Origin: Pipra filicauda
Lineage: Eukaryota > Chordata > Aves > Passeriformes > Pipridae
NCBI RefSeq assembly: GCF_003945595.2
Contig: NW_024104532.1
Span: forward strand, 3,161,501-3,225,500
Length of the DNA stretch: 64,000 nucleotides
Direction of reading: 5' to 3'
The first letter of the stretch is position 1. Each line of letters opens with the position of its first letter. A program made the translations under genes and the position numbers. The notes below the pieces were generated by a model. It searched no databases. It saw nothing but the letters and a program-made list of their open reading frames with translations, and was not told the origin of the DNA. Below are positions 48,725 through 60,692 of this stretch, piece by piece.

Positions 48725-49955
48725 GGGGTGGACATTTAATTTCTGAGGGAGAGCTGAGCAATCTAGGGTGTTTTTTCCTGAGACTAGATGCATACTTCAG
48801 TATTGGAAAGGGTCTTTAATGGAAGCCATTCATGTGAGCTAAGAATAAATATTGGCACATAGTGTTTACAAATCAGTTTTGTGTTCCCTTCGTGTCTTTG
48901 CATTCTGGAATAGCCATACCGATTCTTCACAAGTCAAAATTACATGCAAATATTTTTCAGGTTTTATCACCAGTCTGTGTTCTCACTTCACCCTGTTGCA
49001 GTTGGAAATTACCCATATGGGCAATGGTTGAGGTTGGAGAGCAAATGGTTATTCTGCAGATGAAGCTGGAGAGAACTCTAGTTCTGTGGTGCTGAGTCTG
49101 GGTGCCAGCTATTCTGAGATGTCAGCTTAAATGCCCTTACATTCAGTGAAATGAGAACATGGTGAATAATTTACACTTAAACAATGCCTGTGCACAGATC
49201 CACGTTGTCTCTTCAGTCTCTGGTCAGCCATTCAGTGACAAGGAGCACTGGATGGTGCTCAGAAGCTGTTGTAGCTTTGCTCCAGACCACACTTGGAATT
49301 CCTGCAGCAGGGCTTGAGAAAAGGTTTATCTTCAGCCCCAAAAGATGATAAAAAAGCCTCCTTCTGTCTTTCCTGGTTTTTACTGATTTACTTTGCTAGC
49401 TTATCAAGCCAGTGCTTTCCCTGCTAGAAGCTATTCCTCAAGCTGGTAAATCCACCTGCAGGTAGTTCTGTCACTGAAGTAGGTGACAAGGATATACATA
49501 TGATAAAACTTTGGGCTATATAATCTAGATGGGAACTAAATTAGCCTGAAAATCTGTCAGACACAAGGCACAAATATACAAGTTTATACCTCAGTCACTA
49601 AAATAATTTCCTGGTAATGAGCTGCATGGGTCAGGATGAGTGCAAGCAATGAGGTTCATTTGCACATATTGCATGAAAGGTATCTCAGACTTACCCTGCA
49701 GTCTGAGTCAGGGGAACAAGTAATTGAACTAAAAATAGTCCAGTAAGTCTCTGAAAGGTAGTCTGTGGTTGCTATGCAGCTGAAAGGCAAGTGTAAGTGG
49801 ATGGGACATTTTAATATCAACTGCTCTTTTATCCTGCAACAACTCCTGAAAATGAATGTTATGGTAGTGCAACTATTGCAGTTTGATATCCTGTCTTCAT
49901 ACATTTTAGTGCTGAGCATCACAGAAAGGCACAGAAATCAGTGCAAATATCAACA
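48725..49955. other. Non-genic sequence
   Basis: No gene, repeat or RNA signal that I can support. Confidence 0.5.
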
Positions 49956-49959
49956 GAAC

Positions 49960-50188
49960 GATATATCTAGGTTGGGTATCAGGAAAAGGGTCTTTCCCCA
50001 GAGGGTGGCTGGGCACTGAACAGGCTCCCCAGGGCAGTGGTCACGGCCCCAAGGCTGCCAGAGCTCAAGGAGTGTTTGGACAATGCTCCCAGGGACAGGG
50101 TGGGATTGTTGGGGTGTCCTGTGCAGGGCCAGGACTTGATGATCCTTGTTGGTCTCTTCCAACTCAGCATATTCTGATTCTATGATTG
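49960..50188 (+). mobile_element. CR1 LINE 3' end (CR1-J-like)
   Basis: A sense copy: 'GGTATCAGGAAAAGGGTC', 'CCCCAGAGGGTGGCTGGGC', 'CAGGCTCCCCAGGGCAGTGG', 'GAGTGTTTGGACAATGCTCC', 'GGGGTGTCCTGTGCAGGGCC', 'GATGATCCTTGTTGGTCTCT' and terminal 'GATTCTATGATT'. It is the same subfamily as the copy at 9.36 kb. Together with the copies at 45.95 and 48.60 kb it makes three same-orientation CR1 tails, each with its own 3' terminus and therefore an independent insertion. Confidence 0.92.
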
Positions 50189-50264
50189 TTTTCATGACAT
50201 TTCTAATGTGTTTTTCAGATAGGCTGTTCTTGGCTTATTCTGGCAAGAAGGGGCATCACTGGGG

Positions 50265-50760
50265 TGTGTCCTCAGAAACGTGAAACAATTCAGAAATGGG
50301 GGAAAATAATGAAGTGGAGAATTTGCTGTACTTGCATATCAGAGAGGGGGGGAAAGAAGGAATGGATTGAAATGTGTGGAGATAAACAAGACTTTGAGAG
50401 ACAGGAGACTCTGAGATACCAAACAGATAGGAGTCACAGACTAAATGAGCAACAAAATTAAGTCTTCAGCAATAAAGAGGATAAATGAAGAGGGACTGAA
50501 GAAGGGTGAGAGACAAATGAAAGTGCAAAATGAACCCAGAAAACAAAACAAAGATTGAGTCAGTCAGTGTGGGTGTGCACGCAGGTGTCTGTTTGCAAGC
50601 ACAAATATAGAACAGGAAGATGATGATCAAATAAAAAGAAAAGATATAAATGCTGAAAAACATTCTGAAGCTGGAGGGATGAAAAAGATTGAAATAGGAA
50701 TGTAAGTAATAGGAAAGCTGTAAATTAAAAGATAAATGGGGAGGTATAGCAATTGATATA
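50265..50760. repeat. Purine-rich, A-rich low-complexity region
   Basis: About 500 bases dominated by A and G on the + strand (words such as GAGAGG, GGGAAAG, GAAGAAGGG, AAAAGAAAAG) with few pyrimidine runs. No periodic unit is exact, so it is not a clean microsatellite. Two small frames cross it without any family resemblance. Confidence 0.6.
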
Positions 50761-50823
50761 TTAAAACAGTTTCAGCAGTTTTGTGAGCTCCAGTGACAAG
50801 GAAGAAGAAAAGCTCTAAAATCC

Positions 50824-50846
50824 TAAAACCTAGAGTTTTAGGACAA
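50824..50846. repeat. 23-bp flanking duplication, left copy
   Basis: TAAAACCTAGAGTTTTAGG followed by ACAA. It is repeated without a mismatch at 50941-50963. With the preceding CC it forms an inverted repeat, CCTAAAAC-CTAGA-GTTTTAGG. Confidence 0.95.
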
Positions 50847-50940
50847 GTGACCTTCTTTAATTAAGTGACCTTCTGAAGCTCAACAGGATGTGAGAGGATG
50901 ACTCATCCCCAGTCTCACTAATTTCAGATCCCAGATTTCT
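50847..50940. other. 94-bp templated insertion between 23-bp duplications
   Basis: The 94 bases between the two 23-bp copies hold a 74-bp segment (50857-50930) identical to 52494-52567, plus 10 bases on each side. The left ten (GTGACCTTCT) repeat a word from within the copied segment. The arrangement is that of an inserted copy with target-site-like duplication. No transposase, terminal inverted repeats or poly(A) are present, so a replication or repair template-switch event is more likely than a transposon. Confidence 0.85.
50857..50930. repeat. 74-bp direct repeat, copy A (recipient)
   Basis: Starts TTAATTAAGTGACCTTCTG and ends CTCACTAATTTCAGATC. It is identical at every base to 52494-52567, which lies 1.64 kb downstream in the same orientation. 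Confidence 0.95.
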
Positions 50941-50963
50941 TAAAACCTAGAGTTTTAGGACAA
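50941..50963. repeat. 23-bp flanking duplication, right copy
   Basis: An exact repeat of 50824-50846, marking the right edge of the insertion. Confidence 0.95.
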
Positions 50964-50964
50964 T

Positions 50965-52490
50965 GCTTGGAAGGTCTGTTGTGTCAAAGAGGCACAGAGG
51001 GACTGTAGACCTCTCTGGGATAGGAAATGTGACTTGGGGGCACCCTCTGGCCCTCTCAGCTCTCATGGCTCAGCCATTTTCACTGTCTCATTCTGCCTGC
51101 AGAAGGCTCCTGGAAAGATGAACAGGCAGGTCCTCGCTGGCCAGCTTGACTCCCCAAGCTGCACTACTGGCATCTGTGGGTGGTGGTGTTGGGACAAAGA
51201 CCTTGATTGTTCCATTTGAAGGGGTTTGCCATGAGAAGCTTTTGAGTCTCTTGTTTCGTGGATTTGCAGTCAACTGCTTGTGTTTGCACTTCAGAATCAC
51301 ACTGGAAGTAATTTGGCATTTCCCAGGCATCAGGGAATGGATTGAAAGAGTATCCAGAGCTTAGCTTTCTCCTTTGCAGCACATCACAGCAAACTTCTGG
51401 GATGAATAAGAAGTGTCTGTTACAGAAAGGGAGCCCTTTGGGTCACTGATAGGGCTACAGTGAGCCATAAAACTGATGTGTATCTGTGGCCTGGTGAGTG
51501 GTTGGGGTGAATTGAGGGAGACAGCAGAGCCCTTCAGGGCTGGTCCCTGCCCTGCTGCTCTGTGATCAGATGACACCACACATCACTGTGAACTGCTCTG
51601 TGTCCCCGGTCCTGCTGTAGGCTGGTGGTGTGTAATGCAGCCTGAAAGGGAGGCTGTGTCACCCTGGGAGCTGTGCAGGAAACACGGGGATAAGCAACTG
51701 CCTGAACATCTCTGCTTTCATGAGGATGATGTCTTCAGGTTGGATGCCCCCTCAGAAATTGCTCAGTATCAGCTTGGCCTAATTCATCTGTTTAGGCTGT
51801 TGATACGAGTTAGAGATTGGATCTACAACATGACTCTACTCTTCAGGAGCTGACAGGCACAGCAGTTCTCTAGCTCCCTGAATTATTCTCAGATGCCTTA
51901 ACAGTGTTCAAGCACAATACAAATTGTGACACAGGCGATCTCTTTACAAAACACTGAGCTCAACCTCCCCCAAGTCTATTACATATCCTGTCTCCACAGA
52001 ATACCCTTTGAGACAGCATAAATCATCCCAGGAAGCTTAGTGACATGCCCAGCTCTGATTCAGAGGAGCAGCCTGAACACCTGAATTAGCACAGCCTGGT
52101 TGTCATCTTTCCACTGCTTTTCACAGTGTCAAGTCTCTCTAAGCAGAGCTGGAAGTGACCCGTGGCAAAGGGAAGGATACGTAGGTCTGGGCAGAAAATG
52201 AGGAAGCAGCTCAGCAGAACACTTGGCTGTTCCCACGTCTGTGCTGTGGCTCACTGTCACCTGGCTTTTGGCAGCACAGCCTCACACAGGGATGTGCTGT
52301 GAAGCAGGTCACTGGAATGATCCAGGGTAAAAATAACCTGCCAAGAAATAAAATTGCTCTTCCTCTCATCATTTTCAGCAATGTGGTCTCCTAAGAAGCA
52401 ACTTCTTCATGGTTTGGGTGTGTGGGAGAGGAGCTTTCAGGCCTGGTGGTTACCAAAGTGAGCCTCCCATGTGGCCTTTCTGTCACTGCA
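50965..52490. other. Non-genic sequence between the 74-bp repeats
   Basis: No gene is supported. Small overlapping frames on both strands (60-80 codons) have no recognisable motif. Confidence 0.5.
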
Positions 52491-52493
52491 TGG

Positions 52494-52567
52494 TTAATTA
52501 AGTGACCTTCTGAAGCTCAACAGGATGTGAGAGGATGACTCATCCCCAGTCTCACTAATTTCAGATC
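52494..52567. repeat. 74-bp direct repeat, copy B (probable donor)
   Basis: Identical to 50857-50930. No flanking duplication is seen here, which makes this the likely original locus. Confidence 0.95.
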
Positions 52568-55500
52568 TCGGACTGATCTGGGTAGGCCATGCTGGTTCTC
52601 ACAGTACCAGAAAATCAGCGTCTCCTCACATCCTCCCATCTTTCCCCCTAGTTTATGAAGCCAAGGTCCTGTCAAAGCAAAGCCATTGAGACCCCCATAG
52701 CTTTATTTCCAGCAATAAGTTGTCCTAGTCAGCCTGCATTCTGCATTGTTACATTCCACCTGTAATTTCAGGGGTTTATGGAGTTCTTCTTTATTTCTTT
52801 TCATGAAATGCCCTGAAAGAAAATCTATATGCTGCCTTACACCCAGCAGATACTGAATTTCAATTGAGAATTAAGTGATTCATGTCATCTCTACTGAGTA
52901 TAAAACACAGGGGATCTGTCTGACACAATATATCAAACTGTGGACCATCCATAAGATGTCCAGAGGGATTTCTTAAGCAGTAGACATCCTTTGGCACTTC
53001 CACTGCTCAGGTATCTTTTATCATCCTTGCAAGCAATCCTGTAGCATTAGGCATATAAAAAGTTTAGAAGCTGGATCTTTGTTTCTCTGTGGGTACCAAT
53101 CAGTAGTTTTCTTCATTTCTAACACATAAGTTTCCAGCATCTTCTGATACTCTCACTGATGTTTATGGGGTTTGCTGGAAGAGAAACCGGAGGAAGAAAA
53201 GGAGACCACTCATCTGCCCTAAGCATTACTTTGGTTTATATTCATACCTACCTAGTAGTGTAAAATGTAGAATAGGTAGGTATTGAAGTCATTGTAGCAG
53301 GTGGATAATTGTAGTTGTCTCAAAAACAAGCAAAAAACAAGCTTATGTGATGGATGGCTCAGTGCTATGAATACAAATACCAGGCTATTATTTATTGACG
53401 TTAATAGCAACCAAATGTTAGTAAGAAGACTTGGAAAGGAACAAGAGTAGGAATGTCTGGTAGAGTTTAGATAGTCATCAAACAAATGTGAGTCGTTAGT
53501 GGAAAGTGTCACGAAAGAAGGATGGGTGAGCTCATGCAAGGTGTAAGGTAAAAGTCATCATGAGCCTCTGATTCAGTATTCATGTAAAGCTCCAACCCCC
53601 ACCCCCAGCAGTTATAAAACAATATATTTTGTCATCTTTCAATGCTACATCCTACAAGCCTGTTTTGGTGCAAGTTGCTCATTTCGCAGGCCAGGCTGAA
53701 TACCATCCACATACAAATAGAGAGTGACATTTTTTATCCTGTGCCAAACGTGATTCAGGCTCCTGGCTCTGGTTGCATAATGGCAAAAAACTTCGGAAAA
53801 GAGTGTTCACATGGTCACCTTCACAGTCTTTGCTTCGTCTCTCCTCCAGCATCACCTGTCCCTCTGTGCTCTGGCTCAGTGTTGCCACACCCACCCACCT
53901 GCCTGTTACCTGCAGTGAGGAGCAACTTCTTGTCCCACTGTATGACCCACATTCAAGTAACCCTCCACAGGGGTGTCTGTCTTGACAGATTGTGCTTTGA
54001 AGACCTGTTTTAAGGACAGAATTTTCTGTAGAAATCCTGGGGGAAAGCTAATGAACACCAGCACCCCATGAAGCAGAATGGGGGGTTTTTAGGGTATGGT
54101 TTTCTGCACACTGTTGAGCAAACTTCCACTTGTGCCTTGATTTGTGTAGGTTCTCCCTGAAATCTGGAAAATACATGGATCTAGCCAGGTTCTCCAGCCC
54201 AGCTGATGCGTAGCACAGTTAACAGCATAGAGGGGGTGCTGCTCTCTACAGTGTCTTTGGGGTTCAGTATTGAGTGTTCTCCCTCCTCCAGAACAAGCTG
54301 CCTTAGCTTTCTTACCAACACCCTCTGTCCTGTTTGCCATTTCACCACCAGATTGGTCCTGGGAATTCCTTTCCAATTCTGATACCACTGATGATAGGAA
54401 AGAGATTTGCTGGGGATTTTTCTGACAGAGGAAAACTTTGCTATTTCATTGTGTGTTGATGAGCAGGGCTTTGAAATACTCCTAAGGTCTAGAGTTTAGA
54501 TACAGATCCAGAAGTCCAGATGCTTATCTAAACTGACTTTAAATTAACTGTATTATCACTTTCCTTCCTGCAAGCAGTGAAGGGATGCACAGTGAGGGGG
54601 GATGGGGAGGTGGAAACAGGACCCAGTGAAAGTTGTTCCAAGGTCAAAAATTAGTAGCTTTGTTTAGTTTTCATTTTTTACCTTCCACTTTAAACTTTAT
54701 GAGGGAGGGCAGCTGGTGTCAGCCAGATCCTTTCAGACTCCACATCGTGCTGTAACTAGGCAGCCATCCACTTCAATGGTAAGGGATGATAATTGCAGGT
54801 CCTGGGCTGCAGACTGACGTCAGCTCTTCAGAGGAGGATGCTGACTGCTTAACGAATATCAGTAGACACTGTTTAGCTTCTGCTCAGGAAAGAAAACTCA
54901 AAAATTACTTTTAGGGAGCAGTAAGCATCCATTATCTTCTTTCTGATGATAATTGATAGGTGTTTCTCCTATCATTTGAAAAAAAGAGGCCCTGAGAGGA
55001 GTTCACTTCCAGAGGAGCAACTTCAAGTGTGATTATGTGGCAAAGAGAACAAGGTGACATATAAGTATAATTACTGGGTCCTTTTCTAGGAGAAAATTAA
55101 TTTCTGCTAAATGCTCTGCACAGTACAGATAGTGCCACAGTGATTCCTTGCAGATACCCTTTATTTCCTTTTAGTCTTACTGTTCATAATTCCATCTGTA
55201 AGGGTTAGGGGTATTCCTTCCCTTCATGCTGCTTCTTTCCCCTCATTTAAGGTTTGTAGAGTGATAGACTTCACAGGTAGGCTGGGAATGGGAAGTTTTT
55301 TCCTTTTTCTTAACGACATGAAGAGATGGAATTGGCGTGGGTCCATGTGTGTTTCTAAGTTCCTGCTGTTGCAACTTTGTTACTGGGGACATTTGCACAT
55401 AAAAATTTAGAGTTAATTTTTTTATAAATCCCTGGAGCAGTGGAAACGGAAGAGTTGCTTGTTCTGGTATTGCACCATTCCTGAATTCTTGCCTTCTTCT

Positions 55501-58500
55501 CACCACCAAATTTCCTCATGGAAAGGGCATGAAGAAGCCAGCTGAAATGAATCTGACGGTGGGGGGTTGTCTTCATCTCAGTGGGTTGGGTCCTGCCTCT
55601 TTGTAGCCGATTTATGATGCCAGTGAAGCACAGAGGTCAGAAAATTAAGGAGCAGACATCTCTCAGACCTGGTCTGTGTTCATCATGATGTAGCTCTGCA
55701 GAACTCAGGTATTGTACCTGGGGATTAAATTGGTCCATTAACATTTCCTAAACGGCCAGCTTCTAGCCAGGATGGACTTGCTTTGAGGACTTTCTGGGGG
55801 AATTAATTTAAATTGTACCCCTGAGAGGGAGGAAGAGATTTTGGAAACCAGAAAAGACCAGAAAAAAATAAAGGGCTGAAATAAGCAAGCTAATAGTGTT
55901 ATGGAATTGAGCTTTGTTTTCATTACTGTGATACGCAGCAAAATGCATTTCCCAGTGTTCTTCCAAGCATTCCAGTAATTTGTCTTAATTAGCATGATTT
56001 AGGTGGTTGCTTCTAGCCTTTGGAATTTAGCACAAGGTTAATGTATATAAACTTATGATGACATATAGAGAGACTATAGTTGTCTTTAAGATGAAATGTT
56101 CTAGCAGCATGGAATAAGTAAGAAATTGGCTGAGTAGGCGGTCTTGTTTCTGCCACCAAGACAAAATACAATAACACACTGAACTGCAGATGTGTTACTC
56201 ACAGGAGCTTCAGTAGCAGGAAAGTGGGGATCAGGAGTCCCTCTGAAAATGCTTTTTCTTACATATTTGAATGAGGGCTGATTAGTTTTTAAGGTTGTGC
56301 CTCTTTGAAACCTAATGTTTGACACGCAGTAGGGTTTTATGTGTCTTAGTGCATTTAATTGTATGGGGCTGGGCAAGCTCAAACCTGCCTTTGAAAGCCA
56401 AACTCTTGTCTGTACTAGAAAGGTGGCAGTGAGGTATAGGAATGTGTGAACTTACCTGATGGGGACTTTCAGGTGAGAAAGTGAGACAAAGCTGTCTCTC
56501 TTTCAGCCCTGTCAGCCTGAGGTGCATGTGAAAGTCCTTTCCCAAAGGGCTCTGGTAGCCCTTTGCACTGGTCTGTCCTCTGCCCTTGACATTTTTTAGT
56601 CTTCATTCATAGAGGTTCACAGCCTTCTGCTTGGGCCTGCAGACCCTCCTTGCTCTCTCTTCTTCAGCAGTACTTGGAGGTTCCTGGAGATTTAGGAGCT
56701 TCTGGACTTCAAGTTGTGTTGTAATGGCCCAAGGTGGGACTAACTCCAGCCTTTCAAAGGGAGGTCTCAGGGCAAACACCCTTGTTCTCTGGGTGGTTTT
56801 GTCCTGCTCTTTCATCCTGTGCTTCCATTTTATAGTGGTGGTACATGTTCATATGTCCCCACCACCCCCACAGTGCACACACAAACACTCCCTGACCAAT
56901 GTTGCCTCAACCAGAAGGCCAGAGGAGTAAGAAGCCTCATAATGGTTTGTGTCCAGTGAAGATCTGCCAGCATATAGGGATTGGAGCATCCATGCTTCAG
57001 TTGCTCAACTGCTTTGTTTTGGGAGCTCTAAAATAGCACTTTGAGACACTCAGGAGCTTTATATCCACCCATCACCACTGATGCATCAAACTAGAGTTTT
57101 GCTCCTAGTAAAGGAAGATCATGGGATGTGCAAAAGGAGGTGTGGTCCCACTGAGAATAGCCTTGGCCTCCATTTGTTGCATGGTGCAAGTGAATTACAT
57201 CCAGAAGCCAATCTTCTCCCTGCCAGGTCCCCAGGCTCCTCTGCATTAACATGAGTGGTTTTCCTGTTTGCCTTTGAGAGGTGATGTGTAGTGTTGCATG
57301 TCATATTTTTTCCCTCAGAGACACCAACTGTGTTACCATGGCTGCTCCATCTCTGAGACAACACGAGAGGTGTCAGCCCCCTCAACTTCATCCACAGTTT
57401 GTTTAGCAGCAGAAAAGAAACAGCATTTCTGTCTTCCTTTGAAAGGGGCTGAAAAGTCTCCATAGAAACATTTGTTGTTCCACAGCATCAATACTTTAGA
57501 CTGTCTTCTTCCTTCATTCTGATCCTTTGCAAGGGAATTTGTGGATGCTGCGTGATTTCTTGGTACCTGGAGGTGAATGGATGGCTTACACAGCCAGGCT
57601 GTCCTAAGGGAGAGATTTTAGTGTCTCTGTCCCTCTGATGGGCAGAGCACCAGTGGGTATTTTCCCACTTCATGCTCTGCTGCAACTACCCAAGTTGTGG
57701 ACAAGAAGTTTTGGTTCAGAATCTCATTTGTATGGGTAGAATTCTGTTACACAGATAAAATTATAATCTCCATTACCAGAAGCTAGTTAATTTAATTCAT
57801 TGAGGTTTTCTTTGAGGTACTAACTGGAAATAAAAGGACTGAGACTGATAGGAGGAAAAAAAAATAGGTGTTTGGTTCTATCAGATCTTTCCCTCCGAGT
57901 TTGCTCTGCAGAACAGCCTCTTTCAGAATATATTAGAGCCACATCATGTTTAAATTGCCAAGGTGATGCCTGAGGAACAATTAACACTACTGGCAAAGTG
58001 TCTTATGCAGTAAAGGAGGAGGCAAGAAATCAGGGAGAAACATGGATACACCAGGGCTAGATATTTATCACTATTACTTTCTCCAGCAATTTTGTTTTGC
58101 ACAAATGCACATGTATTTGAGTGTGACCAGGCATAGGTGTCCATGTTAGCACGTGTGGTATGTTTAATCATTCCCTACTTAAAATCTTGCAGTGGGCAGA
58201 ACTTCAGACAGGGAGCCAAGGACTGGTGTAGGATTGTTTAACTCTCAGATGTGCCTGTGTGTCTCTCAGCCCAACCAGAAGCATCTTCCCAGCAGGAGTA
58301 AGGACAGCAAATCCTTTTTTTTTTCAGGTGACTGGAGGTGCCTCAAGAGCCTCATGCAGAAAATCATTTGCAATCTAGTCAGGAGGGAGAGAAGCCCATG
58401 ATTACTACATACCTTCTTTCTCAAGGTCTTATAATTTCTTTTTTCCTCCAAAGTATGTCCTGTAAAGGGTGAAAGAAGAAAGCTTGTTTGCTCCTAAATC

Positions 58501-60680
58501 CCTGGATCTGCTCCCATAAAAAGAGCTGCAGTTCTAAGCACATGGAGATATTTAAGATGAATATTCTGGGCTCTATTCATGCAAATCATTCCCATCACAA
58601 TGAAATAGCAAAGAGAGTTTGGGGGTGCAGAGCAGTACTGGGGTGATTTCTTGAGGTGTGGGGCTCAGTGTGGGCTGGCAGATGCTGCAGTGGGTGTTTT
58701 ATTCTACATTCTACATGGGGTGGGGGGCAGGGCTGTGGAGGGGAGATGGCAGCTGGCGAGTGGGCACTAACCTGGAGAGACTGGGAACAGCCCGGGTGCA
58801 CACTCCCTCATCCCTCCTTGAATTTGTAAGCTGTGGCTGAAGAGGACATTTATTTTTCTGTGGCTTTGAAAGTGTGACTGAATGCTCTCAGGGAGGGTTG
58901 TTTTGTGTTTTGAGGCTGCAGCTCCCCTGCTGTATTTCATGTTTACAGTTTATGATACACTGAGTCCTTTGGTGCCTTGTTCTCAACCCTGCAATAGAAA
59001 TGTCACGAAATCCATTGCAGTGTGTGCCGTCTTCCGATTTTTCCAACCACTTGCTAATGCATTCCATAAGGTCTAAATCACAGCTCCCCTGGAGAGTGCT
59101 TTCTCTTGTAGCTCTGGCAAATGTAGCTGTGGGATTTTCTCCCTCACACCAAGCTGCCCTAATGTCAGCTTTTGCCTTGGGTCCCATCAGAGCCTGCACA
59201 CCCAGCTGCAAACATCGGAAGGGCAAAGGTTTTTGGTAAATGTGTGTTTCCTGTTCATCTTCTTCAGACCCCTTGTATTGCCTCTCAATTGCCCTTTTCC
59301 AGCCTGGACTCTCCTAGTCCTTTAAGTTGCTCCTATGCCCAACTGGCTTAAAGAGAAATAAGAGTGTGTGGTCATTTTTCATATTGCCATGAGCACCTCT
59401 CTGTTCCTTCAGCTACCCAAATACATCTATAAATTGATGGTGCAGTGAGAGACTTAGATAAGCAATAGATTTATTCCATCACATGAGCAAATCATATGCA
59501 GTACTGACTCTCCTTCTCCATGTAGCAAAGGGGATTCCATCAAAATTTCTGAAATCTTTATGTCTAAAAGACAACAAGGGAACTGGAAGTCTCCAGTTCT
59601 GTCCAGAAAATAGCCTGTTCTAGGAATCAGTAATCCTAATACAGGCTTTCCCTACTGCAGTCTGGCCACATTCTAGTTTCTCCATTCTCTGCCGTTCCAA
59701 GGGTTATTTGGTCATATTTCTCCCTAGAAAAAACTTGTCCGGGATCCAGGGAAAAGGTGCCACAGATGTTTTAATTTGAAAGAGAAATATGGAAAGCTAC
59801 CTGGAAAAGAGAGTGGAGGAAAATAGTGAGCCATCTCCTGTATTTTTGCTGGTTTATTGCTCTGCCTGGGAGCTTCTCCTGCAGCAGTATGTCATCAGAA
59901 TAATGAGGCAGCAGGTTGGTTGCTTAACTGTGCACTGGCCAGATCAGTGGGGACTTCAGGAGATAAGTAATTCTATTTGATTTTGTATCCAGGAATTATA
60001 ATTTACATTCCCTTCACCTTAGAGAGAGAAAGGCAGTCTGGGCTATAATTAGGCTTTTTCCCCCTGTAACCTTTGGTCCTCTGTTCCTCTTATTGTCAGG
60101 CAACGTGGCAGCAGCAGCCTTAAAAGCAGGGAGTCATGACAACTGACTCTTCCCAGAGCAATTTGAATTGTTAGAAGGAAAAAAGAGATACCCCTAAAAC
60201 ACAAAACCCTGAAAAAGCAATTAGATCACAAAACTGCATGAGGCAGGAAAATGACAGCAAAGGGTTGGGAACCACCCACGAGTTGGGAGTTTGCTATCTA
60301 TATATTTGAGTTCTGGGCTCAGTCTTTCACTGGTAAAAAGTTAGTTGGATTAATTTATGTCATCTGGGGGGTCTGGCCATGGCTTCATGTCTGTAGATAA
60401 ACAAATGCCCACACAAATAGCTAATTAAGTGCAGGAGGAGTGTCTTGCACAAGAGCCCATTAATGGCTTTGGAGCAAATGCCCTGTTGAATTCCACAGAG
60501 TGAGATCTCAATCCATTGACAGTTTAGGATAGTCCATCCTGAAGCAATATGTTTATGTAGCACCACACACCAGAGCTCAGTGCCTACCTTTATTACAGGC
60601 TTGATTGGATGAAGCTGAGCTTCCAAATTAAAAAGTTACCCCAGCAGTGAAACATTTAGCCAAAATCTTAGACTGTAAAC

Positions 60681-60692
60681 AAAAAAAAAAAA
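60681..60692. repeat. A12 homopolymer
   Basis: Twelve A after GTAAAC. No element is recognised upstream. Confidence 0.8.

Noticed and set aside
53642..54013. 123-codon + strand frame
   Set aside because: It overlaps a 70-codon frame and an antisense frame, has no recognisable domain and is within chance length for 64 kb.
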